NCBI GenBank assembly: GCA_036941025.1
Contig: JAYMNP010000002.1
Coordinates: 1-36,933, forward strand
DNA from: Lachnospiraceae bacterium JLR.KK002
GTDB lineage: Bacteria; Bacillota; Clostridia; Lachnospirales; Lachnospiraceae
Direction of reading: 5' to 3'
Length of the DNA: 36,933 nucleotides
A model generated the notes under the pieces. It was not told where the DNA came from. It saw only the letters and a program-made list of their open reading frames with translations, and searched no databases. The translations under genes and the position numbers were made by a program. Below, piece by piece: positions 22,681-31,488 of this stretch; the stretch's first letter is position 1, and each line of letters begins with the position of its first letter.

Positions 22681-24954
22681 CTACATATCATAAAAATCCT
22701 TATTCGCCTGCAGCTCCTCGGTAATCACACCGCCCTTTTTCTGATAACGGTCATACCACAGAATCATATGGCGGGCTTTCCTGTCTTTCAGAATCTCATA
22801 TTTTTCAAACATCTCCCGGTACATGGGATTCACTTTCAGTTCTGCCCGAATGGTCTTATTGAACGGACAGTACCGGAAAATAATATCCCTGGCCACCTTA
22901 TTCAGCCGGAAACTTCCTTTGGACTCATAGCGAATCCAGCTCTGGTAATCCTTGACAAACACTTCGCGGAAGTTGTTTTTGGATTTATACAGGGCATTCT
23001 TCACCTTCTCCTTGGCGTCTGCTGACAGGTCGTGATTCTTCCGGTAATACTGGATATAATCATTGTATTCTGAAGTAAGAGAAGCCTCTGTAATATCGTT
23101 CCAGCGCACGCCCTGAATCTTCCGGCACATCTCCCAGCGGAACCGGCCGCAGACTTCCACCATCAGCTCGCCCACATCTGCCACTGTCATGATGGGGAAA
23201 ATAAACCTTGCCTGAGTGTCCTTTTTGATACCTGCTGTCTCCTGCCACATCATGGCCTTACTTCCCGCATTGGGCATGAGAATAATATTCGGCAGCACTT
23301 CCTTCTGTATCATCTCCATATTGACTTCGTGCTCCGGGTCAGAGAATCCCACTTCCCGGTAAAACAGTGAAAAATCAATTTTGCGGATTTCATCCATGGC
23401 CCCGTTAGCCTTTTCCGCAGTAATCAGCATATTTTCCGGTGTGCCGATAATATCATCTTTGTACAGAATGGGGCAGAACGTGGAAATCTTGCCATAAGTA
23501 GCCCGGTTGGTGGATACAAACATATTCTGCATTTCAAACCGCACTTTGGCATTGTTATCCTTTGCCAGCAGAGGTACCTGGGCGGCAGTAATGTTACCGG
23601 TCTTCTTCTGCTCATTCAGATGGCCCGTATAGTCCATATCAAATTCATTTCTGGAAGGCTCATTTTCTCCCCGGTAGATACTCAGCAGCCACTCATAGAT
23701 GGTAAATACATTTTCTGCCCGGCAGCGGCGAAGACGTCCGGCCATTTCAAAGAGGCTGCGGGTATTCTCCGTTCCGGCCAGTTCCTCATCCATAAAACCA
23801 AAATTCAGGAACATTTTTACTGAAGTGGGCATATAGCCTCCCTCCAGAGAACGGAAAAATACCAGCTCATAAATATGATAAAAATCATCGGTTATCTTCC
23901 GGCGCAGTTTACGCACATCGTCAGTAGTGGCCAGAATATCCGGCAGATTTTTATATTCCTGAAGAGACTTCCGGAAACTTCCTGCCTTTTCATCTTCATA
24001 TCCGGAATACTCCAGAATCTGGGTCAGATAGTCAATGCCTTCCTCATATGGCTCTGCTGCTTCCTCCTCAGAATTCCCGGAACTGCTCCGTACCAGCTGG
24101 CTGAAATCGTACGATTCATATTCTGCAAAACCGGCGTTCATCATCTGCTCGGAAAACAGTCCGCTCTTTCTGGCGAAATCCGTCAGTTCTGAAATTTTTC
24201 CCTGTATCGGCTCAATATCCCGGCCAAAAGAAGCGGCCTTTTTCGCCAGCTCAAAATACATCTGGAACAGGTTTGTCCCGTCCGCGGACAAAAGCAGTTC
24301 TTTATTTGTTTTCAGATACCCTTTCATGATGCCAATTAATTCCATGGTTTTGCGCATCCAGACCACAGCGTTAAAAACAGCTCCGGTTCCCAGCACATAA
24401 TCCCTTGCCAGATGCTGGTCCATGGCTTTCAGGGAAAGGCCGGACATACGCTCGTAATACTCTCTGGCCCAGGGGGCAATCTGCTCCGGCAGAGACACGG
24501 GTGCAAAAGAAGCCATGGCCGGAAACTGCTTCTCCGGCATTTCCAGATCTTTGCACAGCTTCTGATAAGCCCGATAGCTTCCCATCAGAAATTTATAATA
24601 TTCCTGGCATTTTCTGCCGCTGAGCATATACCTGCGCATAAACATGGAAGTCTGGTGCATGGCTGCCATGGCAAACACTGCCACATATTTTTCCTCTCCT
24701 GCAAATATCTTCTTATAATCTTCCGGGGAATTGTATGGGAATGCATAAAACATGCAGTCCGTATTAGCCATATAATTGCACGCACAGGTGCCGGAAAGGC
24801 TCTCCAGCATACCGATGATACTGCCGGCCTCCATATCAAATTCGTCATTCTCTGAAACAGCCCGGACGCTGCCCTGCAAAATGATATACAGACCTTTCAG
24901 TCTGTCTCCCTTTTTCAAAAACTGTTTTCCTCTGCTTACTTTTACTGTTTCCAT
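22681..24954 (-). CDS. Large protein with degenerate cyclic-nucleotide-binding-like N-terminus
   Basis: The 757-residue protein is cytoplasmic, with no signal or membrane helix. Residues 1-110 follow the CRP-type cupin pattern (FLKKGDRLKGLYIILQGSVR, then a glycine-rich turn at AGSIIGMLESLSG), but the phosphate-cassette Arg that binds cAMP is not present, so it may bind another ligand or none. The other 640 residues are mostly helical (many Tyr, Met, Lys) and match nothing I recognise; no HTH, GGDEF or kinase motif was seen. AGGAGG is 6 nt before the ATG. It follows the HAAS membrane protein gene by 24 nt, probably one operon, and converges on the kinase gene. Confidence 0.85.
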   Translation of the reverse strand: METVKVSRGKQFLKKGDRLKGLYIILQGSVRAVSENDEFDMEAGSIIGMLESLSGTCACNYMANTDCMFYAFPYNSPEDYKKIFAGEEKYVAVFAMAAMHQTSMFMRRYMLSGRKCQEYYKFLMGSYRAYQKLCKDLEMPEKQFPAMASFAPVSLPEQIAPWAREYYERMSGLSLKAMDQHLARDYVLGTGAVFNAVVWMRKTMELIGIMKGYLKTNKELLLSADGTNLFQMYFELAKKAASFGRDIEPIQGKISELTDFARKSGLFSEQMMNAGFAEYESYDFSQLVRSSSGNSEEEAAEPYEEGIDYLTQILEYSGYEDEKAGSFRKSLQEYKNLPDILATTDDVRKLRRKITDDFYHIYELVFFRSLEGGYMPTSVKMFLNFGFMDEELAGTENTRSLFEMAGRLRRCRAENVFTIYEWLLSIYRGENEPSRNEFDMDYTGHLNEQKKTGNITAAQVPLLAKDNNAKVRFEMQNMFVSTNRATYGKISTFCPILYKDDIIGTPENMLITAEKANGAMDEIRKIDFSLFYREVGFSDPEHEVNMEMIQKEVLPNIILMPNAGSKAMMWQETAGIKKDTQARFIFPIMTVADVGELMVEVCGRFRWEMCRKIQGVRWNDITEASLTSEYNDYIQYYRKNHDLSADAKEKVKNALYKSKNNFREVFVKDYQSWIRYESKGSFRLNKVARDIIFRYCPFNKTIRAELKVNPMYREMFEKYEILKDRKARHMILWYDRYQKKGGVITEELQANKDFYDM

Positions 24955-24978
24955 GTACTCCTCCTGTACTTCAATCCA

Positions 24979-25461
24979 CTAACGTCTGCCCCCGAAAAAC
25001 AGGGAATAAAGCAGCAGTATCAATATAACGGGCACCAGAATCGGAAGCAGGAATGCCACCACGTTTGCCACGATTACAATGATGAGAACCGCCGCCAGAA
25101 TCAGCAGCAATTTTCCATACCAGCTATTCAGTTTCAGTCCGCCAAACCGTACGTCCCATCCCTCCTGTTCGGAATAGTCCGCGCGAAATCCCCGGCCGGA
25201 TGTTTCATTTCGCTGTCTGTAATCTTCCGAATAATACTGGCTTCCCTCATAATTTCCAAATTTCCCGGTGGTATCAATCAGCGTCTTGGCAATCAGTCTG
25301 GGATTCCCAAGACGGGCGGTAACTTCTTCCTCGCTCTGGCCTTTTCTGGCTTCTTCCCGGATATAATTGTCATAATATTTTACATTTTCGTTGATTGCCG
25401 CCTGGTCCAGCTCTCCCTGCAGGGCAATCTGCAATTCATGTAAGAATTCCTGTTTTGTCAT
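24979..25461 (-). CDS. HAAS/DUF1700-domain membrane protein
   Basis: The 160-residue protein begins TKQEFLHELQIALQG and has the HAAS pattern YDNYIREEARKGQSEEEV and RLGNPRLIAKTLI, the short helical domain found on many Bacillota membrane proteins, often regulated by PadR factors. After a Tyr/Arg/Gly-rich linker, two close hydrophobic segments (about 118-153) anchor it in the membrane. AGGAGAG stands before the ATG chosen; a start 51 nt upstream lacks support. First gene of a pair with the large CRP-like protein. Confidence 0.9.
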   Translation of the reverse strand: MTKQEFLHELQIALQGELDQAAINENVKYYDNYIREEARKGQSEEEVTARLGNPRLIAKTLIDTTGKFGNYEGSQYYSEDYRQRNETSGRGFRADYSEQEGWDVRFGGLKLNSWYGKLLLILAAVLIIVIVANVVAFLLPILVPVILILLLYSLFFGGRR

Positions 25462-25581
25462 GAAAGCTCTCCTGTTTTCCTGTTTGTACACTCCATTCAA
25501 TATTTTTATCAACTATTTATCATTCTATCACACTATACTTTTTTTTTCACCATTTTTCCCAAATTTTTTTCAAAAAATCTC

Positions 25582-25610
25582 TTGACAAATTCCTGAAACT
25601 GGAGTAAGAT
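25582..25610 (+). promoter_or_regulatory. Promoter of tRNA-Arg
   Basis: TTGACA, 17 nt and TAAGAT end 30 nt before the tRNA 5' end. Confidence 0.75.
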
Positions 25611-25640
25611 ATAAAACGTTCAATCGAGCATTTATAATAT

Positions 25641-25714
25641 GTGTGTGTAGCTCAGCTGGATAGAGCACTTGGCTACGGACCAAGGTGTCGGGAGTTCGAA
25701 TCTTCTCACGCACG
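25641..25714 (+). tRNA. tRNA-Arg (anticodon ACG)
   Basis: GTGTGTGTAGCTCAGCTGG opens the gene and CACGCAC plus discriminator G closes it; the acceptor stem pairs fully with one T-G. The loop CTACGGA gives ACG, whose A34 must be deaminated to inosine to read CGU/CGC/CGA. CCA is not encoded. Confidence 0.95.
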
Positions 25715-25717
25715 TAG

Positions 25718-25750
25718 AAAAACTCATGAGAGTCCATCTCATGAGTTTTT
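25718..25750 (+). terminator. Terminator of tRNA-Arg
   Basis: AAAAACTCATGAGA and TCTCATGAGTTTTT form a perfect 14-bp stem starting four bases after the tRNA. Confidence 0.85.
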
Positions 25751-25834
25751 GTTATTTTATGAAAAAGAATCCTGTCCCGCACGGATTACGCAGCAGTAAA
25801 TTTCATTTCCGCCAGCTGCACATAATTGTTTTAT

Positions 25835-25868
25835 CATATAGAAAATGCTTTCACGCATCAGCGTGACA
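25835..25868. repeat. Short hairpin repeat, copy D
   Basis: TATAGAAAATGCTTTCACGC followed by ATCAGCGTGACA carries the cleanest form of the shared inner hairpin, TCACGC-ATCA-GCGTGA. The left outer arm (TATAGAAAA) resembles copy B, but no matching right arm follows. Confidence 0.5.
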
Positions 25869-25893
25869 CCCTAATCCTGTAAGACAGGAAACG

Positions 25894-25917
25894 GGGTTCC
25901 GTCAAAGCCCGGAACCC
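25894..25917 (-). terminator. Hairpin at the 3' end of the diguanylate cyclase gene
   Basis: GGGTTCCG and CGGAACCC form a perfect 8-bp stem that overlaps the last codons and the stop. Only CGTTTCC follows on the minus strand, so it is a weak intrinsic terminator; a second small CCTGT/ACAGG hairpin lies just beyond. Confidence 0.5.
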
Positions 25918-27827
25918 TTATATTCTGTATAGCATCCCTTTGTATCACGTTTCACTTCGTAAAGGGCCTCGTCCGCACAGTTCAGCAGTTCTTCCACACT
26001 GATACCAGAATTCTCCGTACAGGCAAAACCGGCAGAAGCACCGATGGTCAGTGATTTTCCCGCAGACATGGTAACCCTGTACCGTTTCAGTATATTGTAA
26101 AAATTATCCAGAAGTTTCACAATTTTCCCTCTGTCTCTGCAGCCGAAAATCATCATGCAGAATTCATCACCGGAACGTCTGGACGTCATCACATTTTCTG
26201 AGGGCATGGACTGCATAACGGCAGCAAAACTCTGCAGGTATTTGTCCCCGGCGTCATGGCCGAAATTGTCGTTAATCCCTTTAAAATAATCTAAATCCAG
26301 CATAACCACAGCACAGACTTCTCCTTCCGGCATTTTCTTAAGAATCTCTGCCGCCCGCTGTTTGAAATACGGATATTTATACAGGCCGGTCAGAGCGTCA
26401 TGGGTATTTTCATACTGCATCTGTTTCTTTTCCATAATATCTCTGGTGACGTCAGTGACAACGCCCAGACAGCTCTGTTCCGATTCTTTTCTGTGTATCC
26501 GTATATATTTCAGGCTGCTAATCTGGAACACATCCTGTTCCCCTTCCAGAGGATGTTCCGTTATATTCTGAATATACCGCTCAAACAATGCGGAATTTCC
26601 ATATAGTTCTCCGGCACTCTGAGGCGGGATTTCCAGCAGTTCCCGCAGACCTGATGTAACAAACACATGGTTGATATCTTTCTCATATTCAAAGGCTGCC
26701 AGCGGTATACCGCTGATTTCGATAATGGCGGAAATCCGGTCAGAACTGTTTATGATACTCTTTACCATGGTATTAATTCCATGGCTCAGTTTTTCAAATT
26801 CCAGATTCCCTCCCACCTCCACGGTAGTATCCAGATTCCCGTTGGTAATCACGGATAATCCTTCTATGATAGCATGGATTCCGTTCACTACCTTATCTTT
26901 CACCAGATAATTCAGAAGGAAAATAGCCACTGCTTCTATCAGTACCAGATATAACAGAGTATTGAACACACTTTCCATAAGTTTCCGAAGCAGCACTTCC
27001 CGCGGCAGCGCCGCACAGAGCAGCAAATCTTCATAAGGCCTGGAAGCCACAAACATAACCTCCCCGTCTTTCCCTTCTTTATATGCGCCTTCACTGCAAT
27101 CCTCTACTTCTTCCAGCTGATAACAGGGAGCCTCAAATTCCTGGTTCATTCCGCTGGAATGGCCGGCAATTTCTCCCGTAGCAGTATCTATGGCAAAAAT
27201 TTCCTCCCCTTCGTCTGTGGGAAATCTTGAAAAAATATATTCACAGGTATTTCTGGACTGTGCTTCTATCTGGCGGACCGGTTCAAAGCCCACCTGCACA
27301 ATGCCCTTCTGCCCTTTTCTGGCAATTCCCACATATTTCATCATTTTCCCAATGGCTGCATTGGGCTGCATTTCCTGAATCAGATATGCATCCTCATCAT
27401 CGCTCTCCAGAATCTGCAAAAATTCCCGTGTCTGCTTATGGTCGGCCATGTCCATGCCCACATAAGCGGCTACGGAAGCTGATACAATAATCCCGTTTTC
27501 ATCAATAATATGCAGCTCATCCACATTGAGCAAATCCGCCAGATACTGCATTTCCGATACATTTTTCGATACATCCTGCTGTCTGTCAAAAATATAGGCG
27601 GCAGCCCGGACTCTGGTAAGATAGTCCAAATCCAGGTTTTTATTCATAATTTCCAGCTCCGCCTGATTATTTTCCAGAATATGGATAACCTGTTCCATTT
27701 TGGCACGAAAAGCATTGAGCTGCTGAGATTTCAGACTGTGCAGTGTATACAGTGTATTGATTAAAAAAATCAGGAAAATAGCGGCCGTCATAATCGCAAA
27801 GGTATATTTGATAAAGGTTTTCTGCAT
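25902..27827 (-). CDS. Membrane-bound diguanylate cyclase with extracellular sensor
   Basis: The enzyme should make cyclic di-GMP from two GTP. From the start chosen (641 aa, AGGAGG 8 nt upstream) there is a membrane helix at about 8-28, an extracellular Cache-like sensor (about 30-285, with ELHIIDENGIIVSAS), a second helix (about 290-312), HAMP (about 313-370), a PAS-like segment (about 380-470) and a GGDEF domain from THDALTGLYKYPYF. The active-site motif reads RRSGDEF, an SGDEF variant that in other proteins can be active; metal and guanine contacts (LDLDYFKGINDNFGHDAGD) are intact. The RxxD inhibitory site is absent (SENV in its place), so product feedback through it is not expected. Stands alone. 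Confidence 0.92.
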   Translation of the reverse strand: MQKTFIKYTFAIMTAAIFLIFLINTLYTLHSLKSQQLNAFRAKMEQVIHILENNQAELEIMNKNLDLDYLTRVRAAAYIFDRQQDVSKNVSEMQYLADLLNVDELHIIDENGIIVSASVAAYVGMDMADHKQTREFLQILESDDEDAYLIQEMQPNAAIGKMMKYVGIARKGQKGIVQVGFEPVRQIEAQSRNTCEYIFSRFPTDEGEEIFAIDTATGEIAGHSSGMNQEFEAPCYQLEEVEDCSEGAYKEGKDGEVMFVASRPYEDLLLCAALPREVLLRKLMESVFNTLLYLVLIEAVAIFLLNYLVKDKVVNGIHAIIEGLSVITNGNLDTTVEVGGNLEFEKLSHGINTMVKSIINSSDRISAIIEISGIPLAAFEYEKDINHVFVTSGLRELLEIPPQSAGELYGNSALFERYIQNITEHPLEGEQDVFQISSLKYIRIHRKESEQSCLGVVTDVTRDIMEKKQMQYENTHDALTGLYKYPYFKQRAAEILKKMPEGEVCAVVMLDLDYFKGINDNFGHDAGDKYLQSFAAVMQSMPSENVMTSRRSGDEFCMMIFGCRDRGKIVKLLDNFYNILKRYRVTMSAGKSLTIGASAGFACTENSGISVEELLNCADEALYEVKRDTKGCYTEYKGSGL

Positions 27828-28029
27828 GTAAATTCCTCCTGCCTGCGCAGTCACTGGTTGCATTTTAACTTTTTCTTAATAATTATAACTTATATTATAT
27901 GAAAAAAAGTTTCTTTTTTTCGCAAAACCATGTCATTTTGTAACAGCAGAAATTTCTTCTGTCTCCTCTTAACAGTCAGTGCAAAAATAATTGTCGTCCA
28001 CTATACCGGCAGCCTTCCGTACCTGAATT

Positions 28030-28710
28030 TTATCCTGAACTGTCGTTAAGTTCCGGCAGCTTTATCATTCTGGTACATACTTTTTCTGCCAGAGCATGAT
28101 TGTGGGTAATCACCAGCATACCCATATTCCGGGTTTCAGCCTCTTTCAGAAGCACCTTCCAGATTTGTGCCTGGGTAATCACATCCAGCATGGTACTGAT
28201 TTCATCACAGAGAAGAAATTCCGTTTCCGGCCCAAGTACCCGCGCAATACAGAACCGCTGCAGTTCTCCGCCGGACAGTTCAACGGGCCACCGCTCCATC
28301 CACTCTTCCTCAATCCCCATGCGTTTCAGCAGCTCATCCTGAGGCTGCCAGCACTCCCGCAGGATTTTCTTCATTTTCCACCGGGGATTCACAGCCTGTT
28401 CCGGGTGCTGGGAAATCATCTGAACGGGACAGTAACCGGACAGGGCCAGAGGTTTCCCTTTCCACAGCACTTCCCCCTGTACCGGCTTTACATAGCCTGC
28501 CAGTATTTTTGACAGGGTAGTCTTTCCATATCCGGAAGGCCCCACCAGTCCCACCCGTTCTCCTGCCGCAATTTTAAGATTTACATGCTGCAGAACCCAG
28601 GGGGATTTCCGGTGATACCGGAAACAGATATTTCTGGCTTCCAGCAGAATCTGTCCTGCTTTGGAACTGTCTTTTCCCGCATCGCTGACTGCGCTGTTGC
28701 TATTTTGCAT
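28030..28710 (-). CDS. Peptide/nickel-type ABC importer ATP-binding protein (DppF/NikE-like)
   Basis: This is the second ATPase of the importer, 226 residues. Walker A is GPSGYGKTTL, signature LSGGELQRFCIARVL, Walker B FLLCDEISTMLD and the H-loop LVITHNHALA. It is shorter than usual for DppF (about 320) because the C-terminal oligopeptide/dipeptide extension is missing, closer to NikE in size. Its start lies 11 bases inside the preceding ATPase gene. Last gene of the importer operon; no strong terminator was seen after it. Confidence 0.92.
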   Translation of the reverse strand: MQNSNSAVSDAGKDSSKAGQILLEARNICFRYHRKSPWVLQHVNLKIAAGERVGLVGPSGYGKTTLSKILAGYVKPVQGEVLWKGKPLALSGYCPVQMISQHPEQAVNPRWKMKKILRECWQPQDELLKRMGIEEEWMERWPVELSGGELQRFCIARVLGPETEFLLCDEISTMLDVITQAQIWKVLLKEAETRNMGMLVITHNHALAEKVCTRMIKLPELNDSSG

Positions 28711-29644
28711 GGATACACCTCACTTCCCCGCCCCGCCAGGAGCGCATTTCCACACTGCCCTTACAGTCCTCATCCCAATTGGGACAGCGGTCCCGGAACA
28801 GACAGCCCTTCGGCAGATTTCCCGCGTAGGGCTGGGTTCCCTCAATGGGCTCAAATTCGTTCCGGGGCATTGCCCGCAGAAATGCCTGGCTGTACGGATG
28901 GCGCAGCGCCCCCTGCTTCCTGAAATCTCCGGCCGGTGCAATTTCCAGTATGGTTCCCGCATAAAACATGGCCACCCGGTCTGCCGCCTGCAACGCCAGA
29001 TCTATATCATGGGTAATCAGCAGAATTCCGCACCCTTCTTCCGCCAGTTCACGGAAATTCTGAAAGGTCTCTCTGGCCAGTTCTTCCTGCAGCCCAGGCG
29101 TGGGCTCGTCCGCCACAATGAGCCTGGCCCTGTGCATAACGGCCCCCGCAATCAATACCCGCCGGGCCATGCCTCCGGACAGTTGGTGAGGGTACCGGTC
29201 CGCTGTTTCCGGATTCAGACGATACCGCTCAAACACCTGATACATCTTCTCCTGTATCTTACGTTTTTCTTTGTGAGAGCAGACGCCGGCCACCTGTTTT
29301 CCCACCTTCATCAGGGGATCCAGATATTCCACAGACTGGGGAATAAAAGAAATTTCCCGGCCCCGCAGCTTTTTCTGCAGGGAGGCGTCCAGTCTCTGGC
29401 CGCAGAATTTCATAGTGCCTGACATTCTGGCATTTCCCGGCAGGATTCCCAGAATCCCATGGGCCAGCAGGCTCTTTCCGGATCCGCTGGCTCCGGCCAC
29501 CGCCACAATTTCTCCGGCGGAAACCGTCAGGGAAAGGTCATGCACCAGTTCCAGTTCCCGGCGTTTCATTCCCCTGTCATACCGTTCAAAGGAAATACTC
29601 AGGTGTTCCACCTTTAACACAGGCTGTTTTTCTCTGTTTTCCAT
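28700..29644 (-). CDS. Peptide/nickel-type ABC importer ATP-binding protein (DppD/OppD-like)
   Basis: This is the first ATPase of the importer, 314 residues. Walker A is GASGSGKSLLAHGIL, signature LSGGMARRVLIAGAV (Met-Ala in place of the common Glu-Gln... pattern), Walker B LIVADEPTPGL and H-loop LITHDIDLAL. The C-terminal extension has the family's cysteine motif GCLFRDRCPNWDEDC followed by VRCIH, which in OppD/DppD homologues can bind an iron-sulfur cluster. It follows the permease gene by 9 nt. Confidence 0.93.
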   Translation of the reverse strand: MENREKQPVLKVEHLSISFERYDRGMKRRELELVHDLSLTVSAGEIVAVAGASGSGKSLLAHGILGILPGNARMSGTMKFCGQRLDASLQKKLRGREISFIPQSVEYLDPLMKVGKQVAGVCSHKEKRKIQEKMYQVFERYRLNPETADRYPHQLSGGMARRVLIAGAVMHRARLIVADEPTPGLQEELARETFQNFRELAEEGCGILLITHDIDLALQAADRVAMFYAGTILEIAPAGDFRKQGALRHPYSQAFLRAMPRNEFEPIEGTQPYAGNLPKGCLFRDRCPNWDEDCKGSVEMRSWRGGEVRCIHAK

Positions 29645-29653
29645 GAAATCCTC

Positions 29654-30493
29654 CTATTCATTTCCGCTGTTTGGATTCAGCAGGCGTTTCAGATTTTCCC
29701 CCGCCACATCAAACAGCATAACCGCCGCCAGAAGCATCAGTCCCGGAAATACAGCCATCCACCATTTTCCGGTGGCAATATGGTTCATGGATTCCGACAG
29801 AATCACGCCGATAGCCGGCACCTCCGGGGAAAAGCCGAATCCCAGAAAGGTAATGGCCGCCTCATGCATAATGGCATGGGGAAACAACAGAACCACTCCA
29901 ATCAGATATACCGGCAGCACCTGGGGAAGCATATGCTCCCTGGCAACCTGCAGCCTGGTTTTCCCCATGCGGCAGGAGGCCTGCACATACTGTGCATTTC
30001 GAACCTGAAGCACCTCCGCCCGCACCAGCCTTGTCAGCTCCGGCCAGTGGGTCAGGGCAACGGCGACTGTCACCCCCAATCCTCCTCTGCCCATCATAAA
30101 AGAAATCAGTATCAGCAGAATCAGGTGGGGAATCCCCATACACAAATCCACACACCAGTTCACAAACCGGTCCGCTGCTCCCCCTTTCAGAGCTGCTGTC
30201 ACCCCGAATACCAGTGCCAGCAGAGAACTGACGGCAGAAGCCAGAATTCCGACTACAATACTGTTGGACAATCCTCTGACACTCCGGAAAAACATATCTC
30301 TGCCCATACTGTCCGTACCAAAAGGATGTTCCGGACAGGGAGCAATAAATCTGGCCTGATAATCCACTCCATAACGTTCCGGGCTGATACACAGCCCCGC
30401 CGCCAGACAGACAGTCAGATACAGACATGCCCCTGTCACGGCCCACAGTGTTTTCCTTCTCCGGTTCCAGAATTTTTCAGTTTCTCTGTTCAT
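29654..30493 (-). CDS. ABC importer permease (DppC/NikC-like)
   Basis: The 279-residue permease has six helices and the binding-protein-dependent loop near HMLPQVLPVYLIGVVLLFPHAI with the family's EAA-type pattern (EAAITFLGFGF). An early PFGTDSMGRDMFFR motif is characteristic of the DppC/OppC/NikC branch. It overlaps the end of the preceding permease gene by 17 bases, a sign of tight coupling. Confidence 0.93.
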   Translation of the reverse strand: MNRETEKFWNRRRKTLWAVTGACLYLTVCLAAGLCISPERYGVDYQARFIAPCPEHPFGTDSMGRDMFFRSVRGLSNSIVVGILASAVSSLLALVFGVTAALKGGAADRFVNWCVDLCMGIPHLILLILISFMMGRGGLGVTVAVALTHWPELTRLVRAEVLQVRNAQYVQASCRMGKTRLQVAREHMLPQVLPVYLIGVVLLFPHAIMHEAAITFLGFGFSPEVPAIGVILSESMNHIATGKWWMAVFPGLMLLAAVMLFDVAGENLKRLLNPNSGNE

Positions 30494-31460
30494 GTGAAAC
30501 GCCCTCCCTGATTCTGGGGTCTATCATCCCGTACAGTACATTTGCAATAAGGTTCCCCACAAATACAAAGACTGCACTGAATATGGCAATACCAAGAAGC
30601 AGAGGCACGTCTCCGCCCAGTCCTGCCGCTGTTACGGCACTTCCGATTCCCGGATAAGAAAACACCGACTCTGCCAGTGCAATTCCGCCGAACAGTTCGC
30701 TGAATGAGGCAAACTGCACCGTAACTGCCGGAATGGCTATATTTCTCATACCGTGACGCTTCAGAATCTGCCAGGTACTTTCTCCTCTTGCTCTTGCATA
30801 CAGCATAAATTCGCTGTCAAAAAGCTCCAGCAGTTTCTGTCTGGTATACAGTGTGATTTTCCCAATCCCCAGAATACTTAAGGTAACCGCAGGCAGAACC
30901 AGATGGTACAGCCGGTCTCCCGGCGTCACCTCCCCGGCTGCTTTTCCCATGGGCGCCGCAAGGCCAATGGGAAACCAGCCCAGATTTACGGCAAAAATAC
31001 TGAGCATCAGAAGACCCACCCAGAAAGTGGGCGCAGACTGGAACACCAGACAGCAGGTTTTTATGATTTTATCCGTCAGCTTTCCTTTCCGGACTGCCGC
31101 CAGAATACCCAGCGCAAAGCCCAGCATTCCGGAACAGCTCCAGGCAATCAGAATCAGCGCCAGAGAATACTGAAACCGCTCCTTTATCACCGTCAGTACC
31201 GGCTGTTTGTATACAATGGACGTCCCAAAATCCCCGTGAAGCACATTGCCTGCCCAGGTGAAAAACCGCTCCATGGGCGGGTCGTTCAGTCCCCAGTATT
31301 CGGCTATCTCCTCTCTGGCTTCCTCCGATATGGTGGAACCGGTTCCGATATAAGCAGTCAGCGGATCCATGGGCGCATGGGACACCATAAAAAATGCAAT
31401 GATGCTTATGGCAATCAGCAGCGTTACCATGCGCAGTATCGTCATACATAGTTTTTTCAT
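30477..31460 (-). CDS. ABC importer permease (DppB/NikB-like)
   Basis: The 327-residue permease has the DppB-type N-terminus (IISIIAFFMVSHAPMDPLTAY), the external domain containing YWGLNDPPMERFFTWAGNVLHGDFG, and the EAA loop in YARARGESTWQILKRHGMRN. The C-terminal VFSYPGIGSAVTAAGLGGD is a family hallmark. The start is supported by AAAGGAT upstream and follows the binding-protein gene by 28 nt. Confidence 0.94.
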   Translation of the reverse strand: MKKLCMTILRMVTLLIAISIIAFFMVSHAPMDPLTAYIGTGSTISEEAREEIAEYWGLNDPPMERFFTWAGNVLHGDFGTSIVYKQPVLTVIKERFQYSLALILIAWSCSGMLGFALGILAAVRKGKLTDKIIKTCCLVFQSAPTFWVGLLMLSIFAVNLGWFPIGLAAPMGKAAGEVTPGDRLYHLVLPAVTLSILGIGKITLYTRQKLLELFDSEFMLYARARGESTWQILKRHGMRNIAIPAVTVQFASFSELFGGIALAESVFSYPGIGSAVTAAGLGGDVPLLLGIAIFSAVFVFVGNLIANVLYGMIDPRIREGVSHEQRN

Positions 31461-31488
31461 ATCTTTATCCTTTTCTTATGCCCATCCT

